Assembly (NCBI RefSeq): GCF_900199725.1
Contig: NZ_LT904904.1
Coordinates: 2,031,398-2,095,397 of the forward strand
Source of the DNA: Cytobacillus massiliigabonensis
GTDB lineage: Bacteria > Bacillota > Bacilli > Bacillales > Cytobacillaceae
Direction of reading: 5' to 3'
Length of the DNA: 64,000 bases
Below the pieces are notes generated by a model. It ran no database searches. It saw only the letters and a program-made list of their open reading frames with translations, and had not been told where the DNA came from. Position numbers and translations under genes: made by a program. Shown here one piece after another: positions 20,053 through 28,455 of this stretch (position 1 is its first letter; the number at the start of each line of letters is the position of its first letter).

Positions 20053-20137
20053 GGATGTTTTTATGTCACAAAATAGACAAAGTATAGGCTGGATTTTTGT
20101 AAAAAAAGAAATTTGTGTGAAATAAAAAGGCAGACAA

Positions 20138-20170
20138 AAAAAGGCTGACATTAAAATGTCAGCCTTTTTC
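20138..20170 (-). terminator. Rho-independent terminator after fnr
   Basis: The hairpin AAGGCTGACAT/ATGTCAGCCTT is flanked by an A run on the left (T run on the minus strand) and T5 on the right. It lies just past the fnr stop. Confidence 0.85.
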
Positions 20171-20179
20171 ACTATGGTC

Positions 20180-20878
20180 CTATTCAATGCTGCAATAAGT
20201 AGCAGGGCAATTTTCACAGCCAATTTCTTCTTTGAGGAATTTAAGATTATGGACTGTAATTTTGCTTTTCTTAATAGAGATAATTCCTTCTCTCTTTAAT
20301 TCATTTAGCATCCGGTTCGTACTTTCTCTTGATGTTCCGCAAAAATTGCCAAGTTCTTGGTTTGTTAATGGAAGATCAATGAGAATGCCGTCACTTTTTT
20401 TAATCCCATAACTATTTGTCATACGAATAAGAGTGGAGTATAATGCTCCCTTTTTCCCATTTAATACAAGGTCACGAAATTTTGTTTGCGTTTTACGAAA
20501 ATGGTCACTCATCCATTTCATAAATTCGAATGCGAGTGCACTATTTTGGAAAATTTCCCTCTCAATGACATCTTTTTTGATTGCTGCTACTTCTCCCTCT
20601 TCAAGTATTAGGGCGCTAAGCAAATATCTTGGGGCATGGGTAAATAAGGTTAATTCCCCACAAATATCATTATCTCCACAAATCCTTAAAGCAAGCTCCC
20701 GTCCATCCTTAGAAATTTTGCTAATTTGCACTTTACCGGAAATGATTAGGTAAAGTTCTTCTGCATGTTCTCCTTCTTGAAATAAATATTGCCCTTTTAC
20801 CGTTTTTATTGTCCGGTCTGCCAGCTGAAGCAATTCTTTTATTTCGATTGAATGTGTTGGTTTCATTGATTGAACCAT
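20180..20878 (-). CDS. fnr: Anaerobic regulator Fnr (Crp/Fnr family, C-terminal Fe-S)
   Basis: A 232-residue oxygen-sensing regulator: cyclic-nucleotide-binding-like domain (about 25-140), dimerisation helix, then a winged helix with the recognition segment GTSRESTNRML. The iron-sulfur cysteines are at the C-terminus (CENCPATYC; Cys221, 224, 229), as in the Bacillus type and unlike E. coli Fnr. The start is the ATG at 20878 because AAAGGGTG precedes it; an ATG 30 bases upstream lies before that site. It is divergent from narK, with matching palindromes before narK and narG. In B. subtilis narK and fnr form one operon, so this arrangement differs. Confidence 0.94.
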   Translation of the reverse strand: MVQSMKPTHSIEIKELLQLADRTIKTVKGQYLFQEGEHAEELYLIISGKVQISKISKDGRELALRICGDNDICGELTLFTHAPRYLLSALILEEGEVAAIKKDVIEREIFQNSALAFEFMKWMSDHFRKTQTKFRDLVLNGKKGALYSTLIRMTNSYGIKKSDGILIDLPLTNQELGNFCGTSRESTNRMLNELKREGIISIKKSKITVHNLKFLKEEIGCENCPATYCSIE

Positions 20879-20988
20879 TTGTTTATCACCCTTTATTTTA
20901 ACATCCATGTTGTTAACTACATTCTAACACTATGGGTAAGGAAACTGCCTGTTTTAAACTGTGAATTATTTATGAACTTCATTTGAAA

Positions 20989-21031
20989 TGTGAAGATCTT
21001 CACATCTTATAGCATCCAAATTTTTTACGAT
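20989..21031 (+). promoter_or_regulatory. Fnr box and -10 element of narK
   Basis: TGTGAAGATCTTCACA at 20989-21004 is a perfect palindrome. A -10-like TACGAT at 21026-21031 lies exactly where an Fnr-activated class II promoter (site centred at -41.5) needs it, and no good -35 is present. A weaker half-matching site (TGTGA-N6-TATGA, from 20960) lies upstream, towards divergent fnr. Confidence 0.85.
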
Positions 21032-21062
21032 GTACTCAAATAACCGAAAGGGGAATTTTTAA

Positions 21063-22265
21063 ATGAAATCGAAAGCGATACAATTACCTCTTCAGACAAT
21101 TAGTTTAGTTGCTGGATTTATGGTTTGGGTCATTTTATCAGCATTAATGCCATTTATTAAAGAAGACATTCAATTATCTGCTAACCAATTAGCGTTGGTA
21201 ACGGCGATACCGGTTGTACTTGGATCTGTTTTAAGGGTTCCAATTGGATATTGGACTAACCGTTTCGGGGCTAGAAAGTTGTTTTCTATAAGCTTCATCT
21301 TGTTGGTATTTCCAATTTATTACATTAGTATCTCAAACTCTTTTACAGATTTACTTATCGGAGGATTATTCCTAGGAATTAGCGGTGCAGTATTTTCAGT
21401 TGGTGTAACCTCCTTGCCGAAGTACTATCCTAAAGAACGCCATGGTTTTGTTAATGGTATTTACGGTGTAGGGAATGTTGGAACAGCGATCACAACATTT
21501 TCAGCACCAGTCATTGCCACTCAGTTAGGCTGGCAAACAACTGTTCAGCTATTCTTAATCATCGTATTAGTTGTGGCAGTAGTTAACTTTTTCCTTGGTG
21601 ATAAAAAAGAGCCAAAAGTAGATACTCCGCTTAAGGATCAAATCAAAAGTGTTTATAAAAATGAAAAGCTATGGTGTTTAAGTTTGTTTTATTTCTTAAC
21701 ATTTGGAGCATTTGTAGCATTTACAATTTATTTGCCAAATTTCCTTGTCGCTAATTTTGAATTAGATAAGGTTGATGCAGGCTTAAGAACAGCTGGGTTT
21801 ATTGCGATTGCTACTTTTGTTCGTCCATTAGGCGGTTGGCTTGGGGACAAATTTAATTCATTTAAAATTTTAATGATTGTTTTTGCTGGCTTAACTCTTT
21901 CAGGAATCTTATTAGCATTTAATCCTACATTAACATTCTATTCTATCGGTTGTTTAACAATTGCTTTCTGTGCTGGTATTGGAAATGGAACTATTTTCAA
22001 ATTGGTACCGATGTATTTCTCAAAGCAAGGCGGAATTGTCAATGGGATTGTTTCAGCAATGGGGGGTTTAGGAGGGTTCTTTCCACCACTCATGCTATCA
22101 CTCCTATTTAACTTGACTGGCCACTATGCAATCGGCTTTATGGCATTATCCCAAGTAGCACTTGCAAGTTTAATTATTGTTGTTTGGATGTATTATCAGG
22201 AAAAAATTGTGTCTCCTGTTCAAAAAGGGCAATCATTTAATGGAAGAGGTCAATTATCCCAATAA
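21063..22265 (+). CDS. narK: Nitrate/nitrite transporter (MFS, NarK family)
   Basis: A 400-residue protein with 12 predicted helices. Nitrate-transporter signatures are present: RVPIGYWTNRFGAR in the helix 2-3 loop, the helix 5 glycine-rich GIYGVGNVGTAIT, and the second-half signature GIVNGIVSAMGGLGG. It would exchange or import nitrate and export nitrite for the adjacent reductase. AAAGGGGA precedes the ATG. It is controlled by the Fnr palindrome upstream and ends at a hairpin terminator. Confidence 0.95.
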   Translation: MKSKAIQLPLQTISLVAGFMVWVILSALMPFIKEDIQLSANQLALVTAIPVVLGSVLRVPIGYWTNRFGARKLFSISFILLVFPIYYISISNSFTDLLIGGLFLGISGAVFSVGVTSLPKYYPKERHGFVNGIYGVGNVGTAITTFSAPVIATQLGWQTTVQLFLIIVLVVAVVNFFLGDKKEPKVDTPLKDQIKSVYKNEKLWCLSLFYFLTFGAFVAFTIYLPNFLVANFELDKVDAGLRTAGFIAIATFVRPLGGWLGDKFNSFKILMIVFAGLTLSGILLAFNPTLTFYSIGCLTIAFCAGIGNGTIFKLVPMYFSKQGGIVNGIVSAMGGLGGFFPPLMLSLLFNLTGHYAIGFMALSQVALASLIIVVWMYYQEKIVSPVQKGQSFNGRGQLSQ

Positions 22266-22272
22266 TAATAGG

Positions 22273-22302
22273 AAAATCCTCAAATATGTTTGAGGATTTT
22301 TT
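22273..22302 (+). terminator. Rho-independent terminator of narK
   Basis: The hairpin AAATCCTCAAA/TTTGAGGATTT with a T run follows 8 bases after the narK stop. Confidence 0.88.
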
Positions 22303-22332
22303 CCTGTATATAGTCATAATTTTTTATTGAAT

Positions 22333-22539
22333 CTAGTCTTCGAAGAAATCCCTAAACGCTTCTATATCCGTATTTTTTTCGTTTTGAAAATATGGATTAT
22401 CGATCGTTGAATCTTTGGGATCTAAATTAGTTTTTATTTCCAAAACTGGTCCGGAAGTTCTTCGTTCGGCAATTATTCGATCATTTAACTCATTAAAATC
22501 GGGAAGATCCTTATTACCTGGCTGTCTTGGTTCTGACAT
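22333..22539 (-). CDS. Small acidic hypothetical protein
   Basis: A 68-residue hydrophilic protein rich in Asp, Glu and Pro, with no membrane segment or recognisable motif. A perfect AAAGGAGGTG lies 7 bases before its ATG, so it is very likely translated. I do not recognise the family. It stands alone between narK and a divergent small gene. Confidence 0.65.
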   Translation of the reverse strand: MSEPRQPGNKDLPDFNELNDRIIAERRTSGPVLEIKTNLDPKDSTIDNPYFQNEKNTDIEAFRDFFED

Positions 22540-22672
22540 TCGGACACCTCCTTTAGACTAGGTTGCTTATTTCATTAAAATTTATGTAGCCCCGTTTTTG
22601 ACAACAGATGATTATTTTTATAAAGAATAAGCAAAATAATAATGCACGGAAAAAGTTAAAGGGGGAGATGAA

Positions 22673-22813
22673 GTGTCAAAAAATAAACAAACACCATCTG
22701 AAGAAGTTGATCAAAAGAAATTATTAAACGACAAGGTAGAGACTCTTCGAAAAAACAACTTTGAAGATGACCATGTCAGAAAAGTTACTTCGAATGGAGC
22801 ACAAGGGCAATAA
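22673..22813 (+). CDS. Tiny hypothetical protein with GTG start
   Basis: A 46-residue hydrophilic, Lys/Asp/Gln-rich product beginning MSKNKQTPSEEVDQKK and ending SNGAQGQ. AAAGGGGGAG lies 6 bases before the GTG, and a rho-independent terminator follows the stop by a few bases, so it has a complete transcription unit. Composition resembles small spore-associated proteins, but the family is not recognised. Confidence 0.6.
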   Translation: MSKNKQTPSEEVDQKKLLNDKVETLRKNNFEDDHVRKVTSNGAQGQ

Positions 22814-22820
22814 GGAAGAA

Positions 22821-22851
22821 AAAGGGAGTTGCGTATGCAGCTCTTTTTTTT
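22821..22851 (+). terminator. Rho-independent terminator of the 46-residue gene
   Basis: The stem GAGTTGC/GCAGCTC with a 4-base loop is followed by eight T. Confidence 0.8.
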
Positions 22852-22999
22852 GAATATATAACTTAACAAATGAATCAAATAGGTATAAAATAATTTAGTG
22901 GTAGATGCCAAAGTTTATTTTACTAACCAATATGAAGTGTTTGCCGAAGTAAACAATTCATATTTAATTTTGATTCAATCTCGAAAGTGAGTGTTCATT

Positions 23000-23716
23000 A
23001 TGGGTCGTAAATGGAATAATATTAAAGAAAAAAAGGCAGCAAAAGACGCAAATACAAGTCGGATTTATGCTAAATTTGGCCGTGAAATTTATGTAGTTGC
23101 AAGACAGGGCGAGCCGGATCCAGAGGCAAATCAGGCTTTAAAGTTTACATTAGAGCGCGCAAAAACATACAATGTGCCTAAACATATTATCGACCGTGCA
23201 ATAGAAAAGGCAAAGGGCGGATCAGAGGAAAACTATGACGAACTTCGCTATGAAGGCTTTGGACCAAATGGATCAATGGTTATAGTTGATGCATTGACAA
23301 ATAACGTCAATCGTACTGCAGCAGATGTCCGTGCAGCATTTGGGAAAAATGGCGGGAACATGGGCGTGAGTGGTTCTGTTGCCTATATGTTTGATGCGAC
23401 TGCTGTTATTGGACTAGAGGGCAAAACAGCTGATGAAGTGCTTGAAATCCTAATGGAAGCAGACGTAGACGTTCGTGATATTGTTGAAGAAGACGAATCA
23501 GTGATTGTGTATGCAGATCCTGATCAATTCCATGCGGTGCAAGAAGCATTAAAAAATGTAGGAATTACTGAATTTACAGTAGCAGAACAAACAATGCTAG
23601 CACAAAATGACGTAACTCTTTCAGAAGATGCACAGGCAAAGTTCGAAAAAATGATTGATGCACTAGAAGATTTAGAGGATGTTCAACAAGTATATCATAA
23701 TGTTGAATTAGGTTAA
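23000..23716 (+). CDS. yeeI: YebC/PmpR-family protein (YeeI-like)
   Basis: A 238-residue member of the YebC/TACO1 family. The N-terminal signature [16 protein letters not shown] replaces the GHSKWANIK of canonical YebC, as in the Bacillus YeeI branch. [22 protein letters not shown] is the conserved core. YebC-type proteins act as regulators or assist translation through difficult (proline-rich) stretches; which applies to this branch is unclear. The ATG at 23000 is preferred to a GTG 9 bases upstream on homology. It is monocistronic with its own terminator. Confidence 0.92.
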   Translation: MGRKWNNIKEKKAAKDANTSRIYAKFGREIYVVARQGEPDPEANQALKFTLERAKTYNVPKHIIDRAIEKAKGGSEENYDELRYEGFGPNGSMVIVDALTNNVNRTAADVRAAFGKNGGNMGVSGSVAYMFDATAVIGLEGKTADEVLEILMEADVDVRDIVEEDESVIVYADPDQFHAVQEALKNVGITEFTVAEQTMLAQNDVTLSEDAQAKFEKMIDALEDLEDVQQVYHNVELG

Positions 23717-23721
23717 TAAAC

Positions 23722-23758
23722 GGGAGCAGACCTTATAAGTAAGGGCCTGCTCCTTTTT
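23722..23758 (+). terminator. Rho-independent terminator of yeeI
   Basis: The stem GGAGCAG/CTGCTCC with an inner CCTTA/TAAGG helix is followed by T5, just past the stop. Confidence 0.85.
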
Positions 23759-23760
23759 AA

Positions 23761-24054
23761 TTAAAACTGATTGTCTGGGTGCAGATTATTTTGCATTAGT
23801 TCTTGTACCCTTTGTATTTCTTCAGTTGAGGCTATTTTTGTTTTATACCAGTCTTTTTCATCCATTTTTTCATAGAGCCTATATTGATTAATATTAGAAT
23901 TATCAAAACACTGCTGATAAATTTTTCGCAAATCCTCATGCTTCGATTCTAACATCGTATTACTGATGCTACGGCATCTGCCTTTCTCCATTTCCAGGCA
24001 AAGCTGAAGCATTTCTCGATCTGTTAAACCGCGCCCCTCCATATTGTTTGGCAT
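23761..24054 (-). CDS. Spore coat protein, CotF-like
   Basis: A 97-residue helical protein with LTDREMLQLCLEMEKGRCRSIS, the pattern of the C-terminal part of CotF-family spore coat proteins. AGGAGG 7 bases before this ATG (MPNNMEG) decides the start over an ATG at 24072. It lies 20 bases after a second small helical gene on the same strand, so the two form a probable sporulation operon. Assignment rests on helical pattern and arrangement. Confidence 0.65.
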   Translation of the reverse strand: MPNNMEGRGLTDREMLQLCLEMEKGRCRSISNTMLESKHEDLRKIYQQCFDNSNINQYRLYEKMDEKDWYKTKIASTEEIQRVQELMQNNLHPDNQF

Positions 24055-24074
24055 TTGTTTGCCTCCTATCATTT

Positions 24075-24278
24075 TTATTGCATCATTTTCGAACGATTAA
24101 AGTATTGTGAAAGATCGGCGATTTTTAATTGGTGACTTTCCGCTAGCTCTTCAAGAAATACTCTTAGCTCTTGGTCCTCGCACAGTGATGCACACCAATT
24201 CATCGTTTTTGCAGTAATTTCCTCTGCTCGGATTTCATCCTCTATATATGAAAGTTCTTTAGTGGTTAGCTGATTCAT
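24075..24278 (-). CDS. Small helical protein, coat-associated (N-terminal CotF-like half)
   Basis: A 67-residue protein beginning MNQLTTKELSYIEDEIRAEE, a pattern of two antiparallel helices often seen as the partner of CotF-like proteins. GGGGGTG precedes the ATG at 24278; the upstream ATG at 24323 has no ribosome site. The two genes together look like a CotF-type four-helix unit split in two. Function in the coat is inferred only. Confidence 0.6.
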   Translation of the reverse strand: MNQLTTKELSYIEDEIRAEEITAKTMNWCASLCEDQELRVFLEELAESHQLKIADLSQYFNRSKMMQ

Positions 24279-24418
24279 TTTTTCACCCCCAGGAAAAAAA
24301 TCCTTTTCTATCCTAGTATTCATTGAAAGTCACCTTTTTATCCACATGACAATATGGCCGATGTTGGTGAATAAGATTAAATTTATGATCCAAAATATTA
24401 ATAAAAGGAGATGAAAAG

Positions 24419-24871
24419 ATGAAGCATGTAATAGCACTAGCAATAAAAGGTATTGCAAGCCTTGCCCTTTTATATTTAATACTTGGCATGATGTATGGGA
24501 TGAGTTTTGGCAATGTATTGTTCATTACTTTAGTCTTAGGGATGGTTGCTTATATAATTGGTGATATGCTCATCCTGCCAAGGACAAATAACTTAGTCGC
24601 ATCATTCGCCGACTTTGGGCTTGCGTTAATGGTTATTTGGCTAATGAGCAGTGTTTTGACAAATGGCGGGAATTTATTTTCAATGTCTTTAGTTGCCTCA
24701 TTAGGGGTTGCCCTTTTTGAGTTTTTTTATCATAAATATATTTCAAATAATGTAATTAATAATTCTCAGGCCTCTCAAAATTATTCTGGGAATATGCGAT
24801 TTCAAACTGAGGCTTCAGAGGAGCTGATACCAAATAGGGAAGAAATTAAAAACAGGAGAGATGATAAATAA
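24419..24871 (+). CDS. YndM-family membrane protein (DUF2512)
   Basis: A 150-residue protein with four predicted membrane helices in the first 110 residues and a charged cytoplasmic tail. The motif YIIGDMLILPRTNNLVASF is typical of DUF2512/YndM. AAAAGGAGATG precedes the ATG. Function unknown; B. subtilis relatives are sporulation-linked. Confidence 0.82.
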   Translation: MKHVIALAIKGIASLALLYLILGMMYGMSFGNVLFITLVLGMVAYIIGDMLILPRTNNLVASFADFGLALMVIWLMSSVLTNGGNLFSMSLVASLGVALFEFFYHKYISNNVINNSQASQNYSGNMRFQTEASEELIPNREEIKNRRDDK

Positions 24872-24885
24872 GCTTCGATAGGTAA

Positions 24886-24927
24886 GACACTTGGAGAAGT
24901 ATATTCTTTGAGTGTTTTATTTTTTTA
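24886..24927 (+). terminator. Probable terminator after the YndM-like gene
   Basis: An interrupted hairpin (ACACT...AGAA/TTCT...AGTGT) is followed by TTTTATTTTTTT, 15 bases after the stop. Confidence 0.65.
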
Positions 24928-25026
24928 TTCATTTAAATGTATCCCATAGTGACTTATAAAATAACCTGTCCTTCTTTATGAAGATATTGCATATATTAGT
25001 GAGAGAAATCGTTTGGGAGGATAATT

Positions 25027-25302
25027 ATGTTTCATATATTTGAAAAGGCAATTATGGGCATTGCATTATTACGTATTCTTTCGGGCTGCATAGAAATTTT
25101 TGTTGCGTTCTTGATACTGAAATTTAATGATATTGAAAAGGCACTAGTAGTTAATAGTTCCCTTGCTTTAGTTGGCCCCATAATATTGATGATCACAACA
25201 ACGATTGGTCTTGTTGGATTATCTGAGAAGGTGCCTCTTACAAAACTCATTTGGATTTTTGGAGGCGTTGCATGTATCCTCTATGGTGTTAAAAGTAACT
25301 AA
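25027..25302 (+). CDS. YqhV-family small membrane protein (DUF2619)
   Basis: A 91-residue protein with three predicted membrane helices. LRILSGCIEIFVAFLILKFN and LALVGPIILMITTTIGLVGL match the YqhV/DUF2619 pattern. TTGGGAGG lies 6 bases before the ATG. Function unknown. In B. subtilis yqhV sits beside the spoIIIA operon; here it is isolated. Confidence 0.8.
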   Translation: MFHIFEKAIMGIALLRILSGCIEIFVAFLILKFNDIEKALVVNSSLALVGPIILMITTTIGLVGLSEKVPLTKLIWIFGGVACILYGVKSN

Positions 25303-25393
25303 TTATTGATGGATTATTAAGAGCCTATTGGCTATCAAACGGTGAGAAGGGCAAAAATAAGGGGGAATATACTAGCCTTCTGAGGAGATGAAA

Positions 25394-25999
25394 ATGATGT
25401 CAGATTTTTGTCCAGAAAGATGGTTCGAGGAGTCAACACCAGACGATTATAAAAATTGCCTAGAATGCGGTCTTTATAAACATGGATCACGTATGGTTTG
25501 GGGTGAAGGAAATCCTACTGCCCCAATTATGATTATTCTCGATAACCCAGGAGCACTTGAAGATCGTGACGGGAATTCAATTGTTTGTGGGACCCGGCAA
25601 ACTTTACAGAGGGCAGCAAGCGATGTTGGGTTAAGAAAAGAAGACTTATACATTACATATATTCTGAAACGAAGACCTGTCCGTGCATATGACAAGAATC
25701 AGACACGGCAAATCTGTATGAATCATTTATATGAACAAATTTCTGTCAAAAAACCAAAACTCATCCTTTGCTTAGGCAATGTTGCTGTTCAATCCTTCTT
25801 TCAAAATGCAGAAGCTGATGTGAAGACAATGCGTGGGTCTTGGTATGATATTCAAGGTTATAAAACAGCTGTTGCTTATCATCCGCTTGCAGTAAGACGA
25901 CGTCCCAACCTTTGGTCTCTATTTTTTAGTGATTGGAAAATCGTTGCTGACCAATATGAATTGATAAAAACGAATGTATTAATTGAGCAAAAGGAATAA
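25394..25999 (+). CDS. Divergent uracil-DNA glycosylase superfamily protein
   Basis: A 201-residue protein with the layout of type 4/5 uracil-DNA glycosylases: CLECGLY (Cys22, Cys25), LDNPGALEDRDG where active enzymes have GEAPGxxED, ICMNHL (Cys108), LILCLGNVAVQSF and AYHPLAVRRRP where THPS is usual. The third expected Fe-S cysteine (normally K-C-R-P-P) is replaced: I read K92-R93-R94-P95. So one of four cluster ligands is missing and the first motif is altered. Base excision activity is therefore uncertain. GAGGAG is best spaced from the ATG at 25394 rather than 25388. Confidence 0.8.
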   Translation: MMSDFCPERWFEESTPDDYKNCLECGLYKHGSRMVWGEGNPTAPIMIILDNPGALEDRDGNSIVCGTRQTLQRAASDVGLRKEDLYITYILKRRPVRAYDKNQTRQICMNHLYEQISVKKPKLILCLGNVAVQSFFQNAEADVKTMRGSWYDIQGYKTAVAYHPLAVRRRPNLWSLFFSDWKIVADQYELIKTNVLIEQKE

Positions 26000-26149
26000 A
26001 GGTAATAAATTATACATTGATAATTTTGGTTTTATGAGAGTAATTGTAATAAGCATAGGTAAGGAACATAGAAGATTATGTTATAAGAGTTTCAAAACAA
26101 GGGAAGCTTATACTTATTGGTTAAGAGTAAATGAAGGGACTGTTTAAGT

Positions 26150-26941
26150 ATGCTTTCAAATCAGGAATTATCCCAGTTTAAGCAAAAATTAATCCATTTA
26201 AAGCAGGATATTCAAAATAGGTTCAAGCAAAATGACCACTTTGGTTTAAATGAATCATTTTGGAAGGAATCCATGGGCGAACTTTCAAATTATGACAACC
26301 ACCCGGGGGATGCTGGAACTGAGTTATTTGAAAGAGAAAAAGATATTGCCTTAAATGAGCATTTAGAAGATGAATTGAAGAATATTGACAAAGCATTAAT
26401 GGCAATTAAAAATGCGACCTATGGAAAATGTGAAGTTTGTTCGAAGGATATCCCAATTGAACGATTGGATGCTTTACCGACAACCACTTTCTGTATAGAA
26501 CATTCACAGGATCAACGCACATCTCATAAACGCCCAGTTGAAGAGGAGATTATCGGACCTCCATTTAAAAAGTTTTTCAAGGATGAGGACGGAGATGAAA
26601 ATGTTGCCTTTGATGCTGAGGATTCATGGCAAGAAGTAGCAAAATGGGGAACAAGCGAATCTCCTTCAGATATGTCAGATCCGCCTGACGATTACAATGA
26701 AATATATACCGATTCAGGGGAAAATGTGGGATATGTCGAGGATTTCGAAAATTTCGTTGGTGTTGATATTGAAGGAAAGAATATTACCGTTTACCCAAAT
26801 GCTCAGCATGAACAGCTAGAGGATAGATTAGATGAAGAAGATATTATGACTTCGTACGGGGATTTACCAGCCTATGAAAAAGATCCATATACTGCTGAAT
26901 ATCTTGAAAGGGAAAGGAATAGGGATCACAAAGATAATTAA
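26150..26941 (+). CDS. yteA: YteA-family DksA/TraR-type zinc-finger sporulation protein
   Basis: A 263-residue protein. The N-terminal half is a coiled-coil DksA-like region, then a zinc finger (YGKCEVCSKDIPIERLDA, further Cys in TTFCIEH). The C-terminal half is an acidic YteA-type extension with repeated aromatic/Asp segments (EDFENFVGVDIEG, TSYGDLPAYEKDPYTAEY). Bacillus yteA is expressed during sporulation. Only a weak ribosome site (GAAGGGA) precedes the ATG. It ends at a terminator shared with the convergent gtrA-like gene. Confidence 0.87.
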   Translation: MLSNQELSQFKQKLIHLKQDIQNRFKQNDHFGLNESFWKESMGELSNYDNHPGDAGTELFEREKDIALNEHLEDELKNIDKALMAIKNATYGKCEVCSKDIPIERLDALPTTTFCIEHSQDQRTSHKRPVEEEIIGPPFKKFFKDEDGDENVAFDAEDSWQEVAKWGTSESPSDMSDPPDDYNEIYTDSGENVGYVEDFENFVGVDIEGKNITVYPNAQHEQLEDRLDEEDIMTSYGDLPAYEKDPYTAEYLERERNRDHKDN

Positions 26942-26971
26942 TTAGAAGCTGTTAAATATTATTTCTGTTTT

Positions 26972-27006
26972 AAAGGACGATCTCTTAGAGATATCGTCCT
27001 TTTTTG
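26972..27006. terminator. Bidirectional terminator between yteA and the gtrA-like gene
   Basis: The hairpin AAGGACGAT-TCT/AGA-ATCGTCCTT ends in T6 on the plus strand. It sits between two convergent genes. Confidence 0.82.
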
Positions 27007-27011
27007 TCTAT

Positions 27012-27446
27012 TCATTTATTAAAAACATAAAGCTTTTGCCCACAGTAATTCATGATCATATAGATTGCAGTACCGACTAAAACAGCTAAATTTTCGGCTG
27101 TTACCATTTTAAGGGGGAATTGATCTTTAATCATACTTGCTGCCATATCACTTACAGCATAAGAAAAAAAGTAACAAAAAAGAATGACAGTGATGAAGCG
27201 GGGGACACTTTTTTTGAGAGTGGCTTTACTATGAAAAGTAAAAGTCCGATTTAAACTATAACTGACAATCGCCCCAACACTATTTCCCAAAAAAGTAGAT
27301 AACCAATAGGAAAGTTCTGCCGCATTTAAAAGAAAAAACATTGTACTAAGACCTGTCATTGTATTAATTATCCCCACGATTAAAAAACGGGTAAAGGAAT
27401 TAGTTCGTTTCAGACAGCTTTCCAAGATCAGTGCGATAGAACTCAT
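27012..27446 (-). CDS. GtrA-family flippase-like membrane protein
   Basis: A 144-residue protein with four predicted helices. GtrA signatures are FTRFLIVGIINTMTG, SYSLNRTFTFHS and the C-terminal NYCGQKLYVF. Members are thought to flip lipid-linked sugars or take part in cell-surface glycosylation. GGAGGGG 6 bases before the ATG at 27446 decides the start. It overlaps the upstream glycosyltransferase gene by 47 bases, an unusually long overlap implying coupled translation. Confidence 0.9.
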   Translation of the reverse strand: MSSIALILESCLKRTNSFTRFLIVGIINTMTGLSTMFFLLNAAELSYWLSTFLGNSVGAIVSYSLNRTFTFHSKATLKKSVPRFITVILFCYFFSYAVSDMAASMIKDQFPLKMVTAENLAVLVGTAIYMIMNYCGQKLYVFNK

Positions 27447-28437
27447 TTTCATCCCCTCCATCATTTATAAGATGGCGGGGCATTGGCATATTAAAAGTAT
27501 CAATGTCGATGATATATTTTGGTCTTCTCTTGGATTCTTTGTAAATTTTCCCAATATATTCTCCTACAAGTCCAATAGCAATAAGTTGAAGTCCGCCAAT
27601 AAGCCATATGGAAATAATTAAGGATGTCCATCCTATTTCTGTTTGCCCAAAAAACTTTAAACCTAGAAAATAAGCTCCGAATAAAAGACTAATAAAGAAT
27701 GATAAAACACCAGCCAGCAGAACGAAACGAATGGGCGTAACAGAGAAAGAGGTTATTCCTTCAAATGAGAAGGCGATCATTTTTTTTAATGGATATTTTG
27801 TCTCTCCGGCCAGCCGTTCCTTTCGGTCGTAGTACACATTTGTTGACTTAAAGCCGATAAGGGGGATAATGCCTCTCAGAAACAAATTAACTTCTTCAAA
27901 ATGCCGGAGCTCATTTAACGCACGTTTGCTCATTAAACGGAAATCAGCGTGGTTATAAACAAGATTTACACCCATTTTTTTCATTAGCTTGTAAAAGCCT
28001 TGTGCAGTGCTTCTTTTGAAAAAAGTATCGCTATCTCGTTTTCTCCTAACGCCATAAACAATTTCATAGCCTTCCTTAAATTTTAGGATAAATTCCCGAA
28101 TGACAGTTATATCGTCCTGAAGATCTGCGTCAATGGAAATGACACAATCAGATGCTTCTCTAGCAGCTGTTAAACCTGCAAGAAGGGCGTTCTGATGCCC
28201 AACATTTCTTGAAAGCTTTAGTCCACGGATATTCTCATCATGTAAGCTTTTTTTGTAAATAATCTTCCAAGTTTCATCCTTACTGCCATCATCCACAAAT
28301 AAAATTTTACTTTTATATGAAACGAGCCCTTCTTCCTTTTGATCTTTAAGGAAACGACTTAGCTGCAAAATGGTTTCTGGAAGAACATCCTCTTCGTTAT
28401 AACAGGGAACGATGATTGTAAGTATTGGATTTTCCAT
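27400..28437 (-). CDS. Family 2 glycosyltransferase (GtrB/YkoT-like, membrane-bound)
   Basis: A 345-residue polyprenyl-phosphate glycosyltransferase. The GT-A domain (about 1-225) has VPCYNEE, the nucleotide-binding FVDDGSKD, the metal site SIDADLQDD and the acceptor region KRSTAQGFYKLM. Two membrane helices follow (about 235-260 and 270-300). Such enzymes load a sugar onto undecaprenyl phosphate on the cytoplasmic side. It lies in a three-gene operon with a YkoS-like membrane protein upstream and a GtrA-type flippase downstream. AGGAGA precedes the ATG. Confidence 0.9.
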   Translation of the reverse strand: MENPILTIIVPCYNEEDVLPETILQLSRFLKDQKEEGLVSYKSKILFVDDGSKDETWKIIYKKSLHDENIRGLKLSRNVGHQNALLAGLTAAREASDCVISIDADLQDDITVIREFILKFKEGYEIVYGVRRKRDSDTFFKRSTAQGFYKLMKKMGVNLVYNHADFRLMSKRALNELRHFEEVNLFLRGIIPLIGFKSTNVYYDRKERLAGETKYPLKKMIAFSFEGITSFSVTPIRFVLLAGVLSFFISLLFGAYFLGLKFFGQTEIGWTSLIISIWLIGGLQLIAIGLVGEYIGKIYKESKRRPKYIIDIDTFNMPMPRHLINDGGDENEFYRTDLGKLSETN

Positions 28438-28455
28438 TTGGCATTCTCCTATCCT

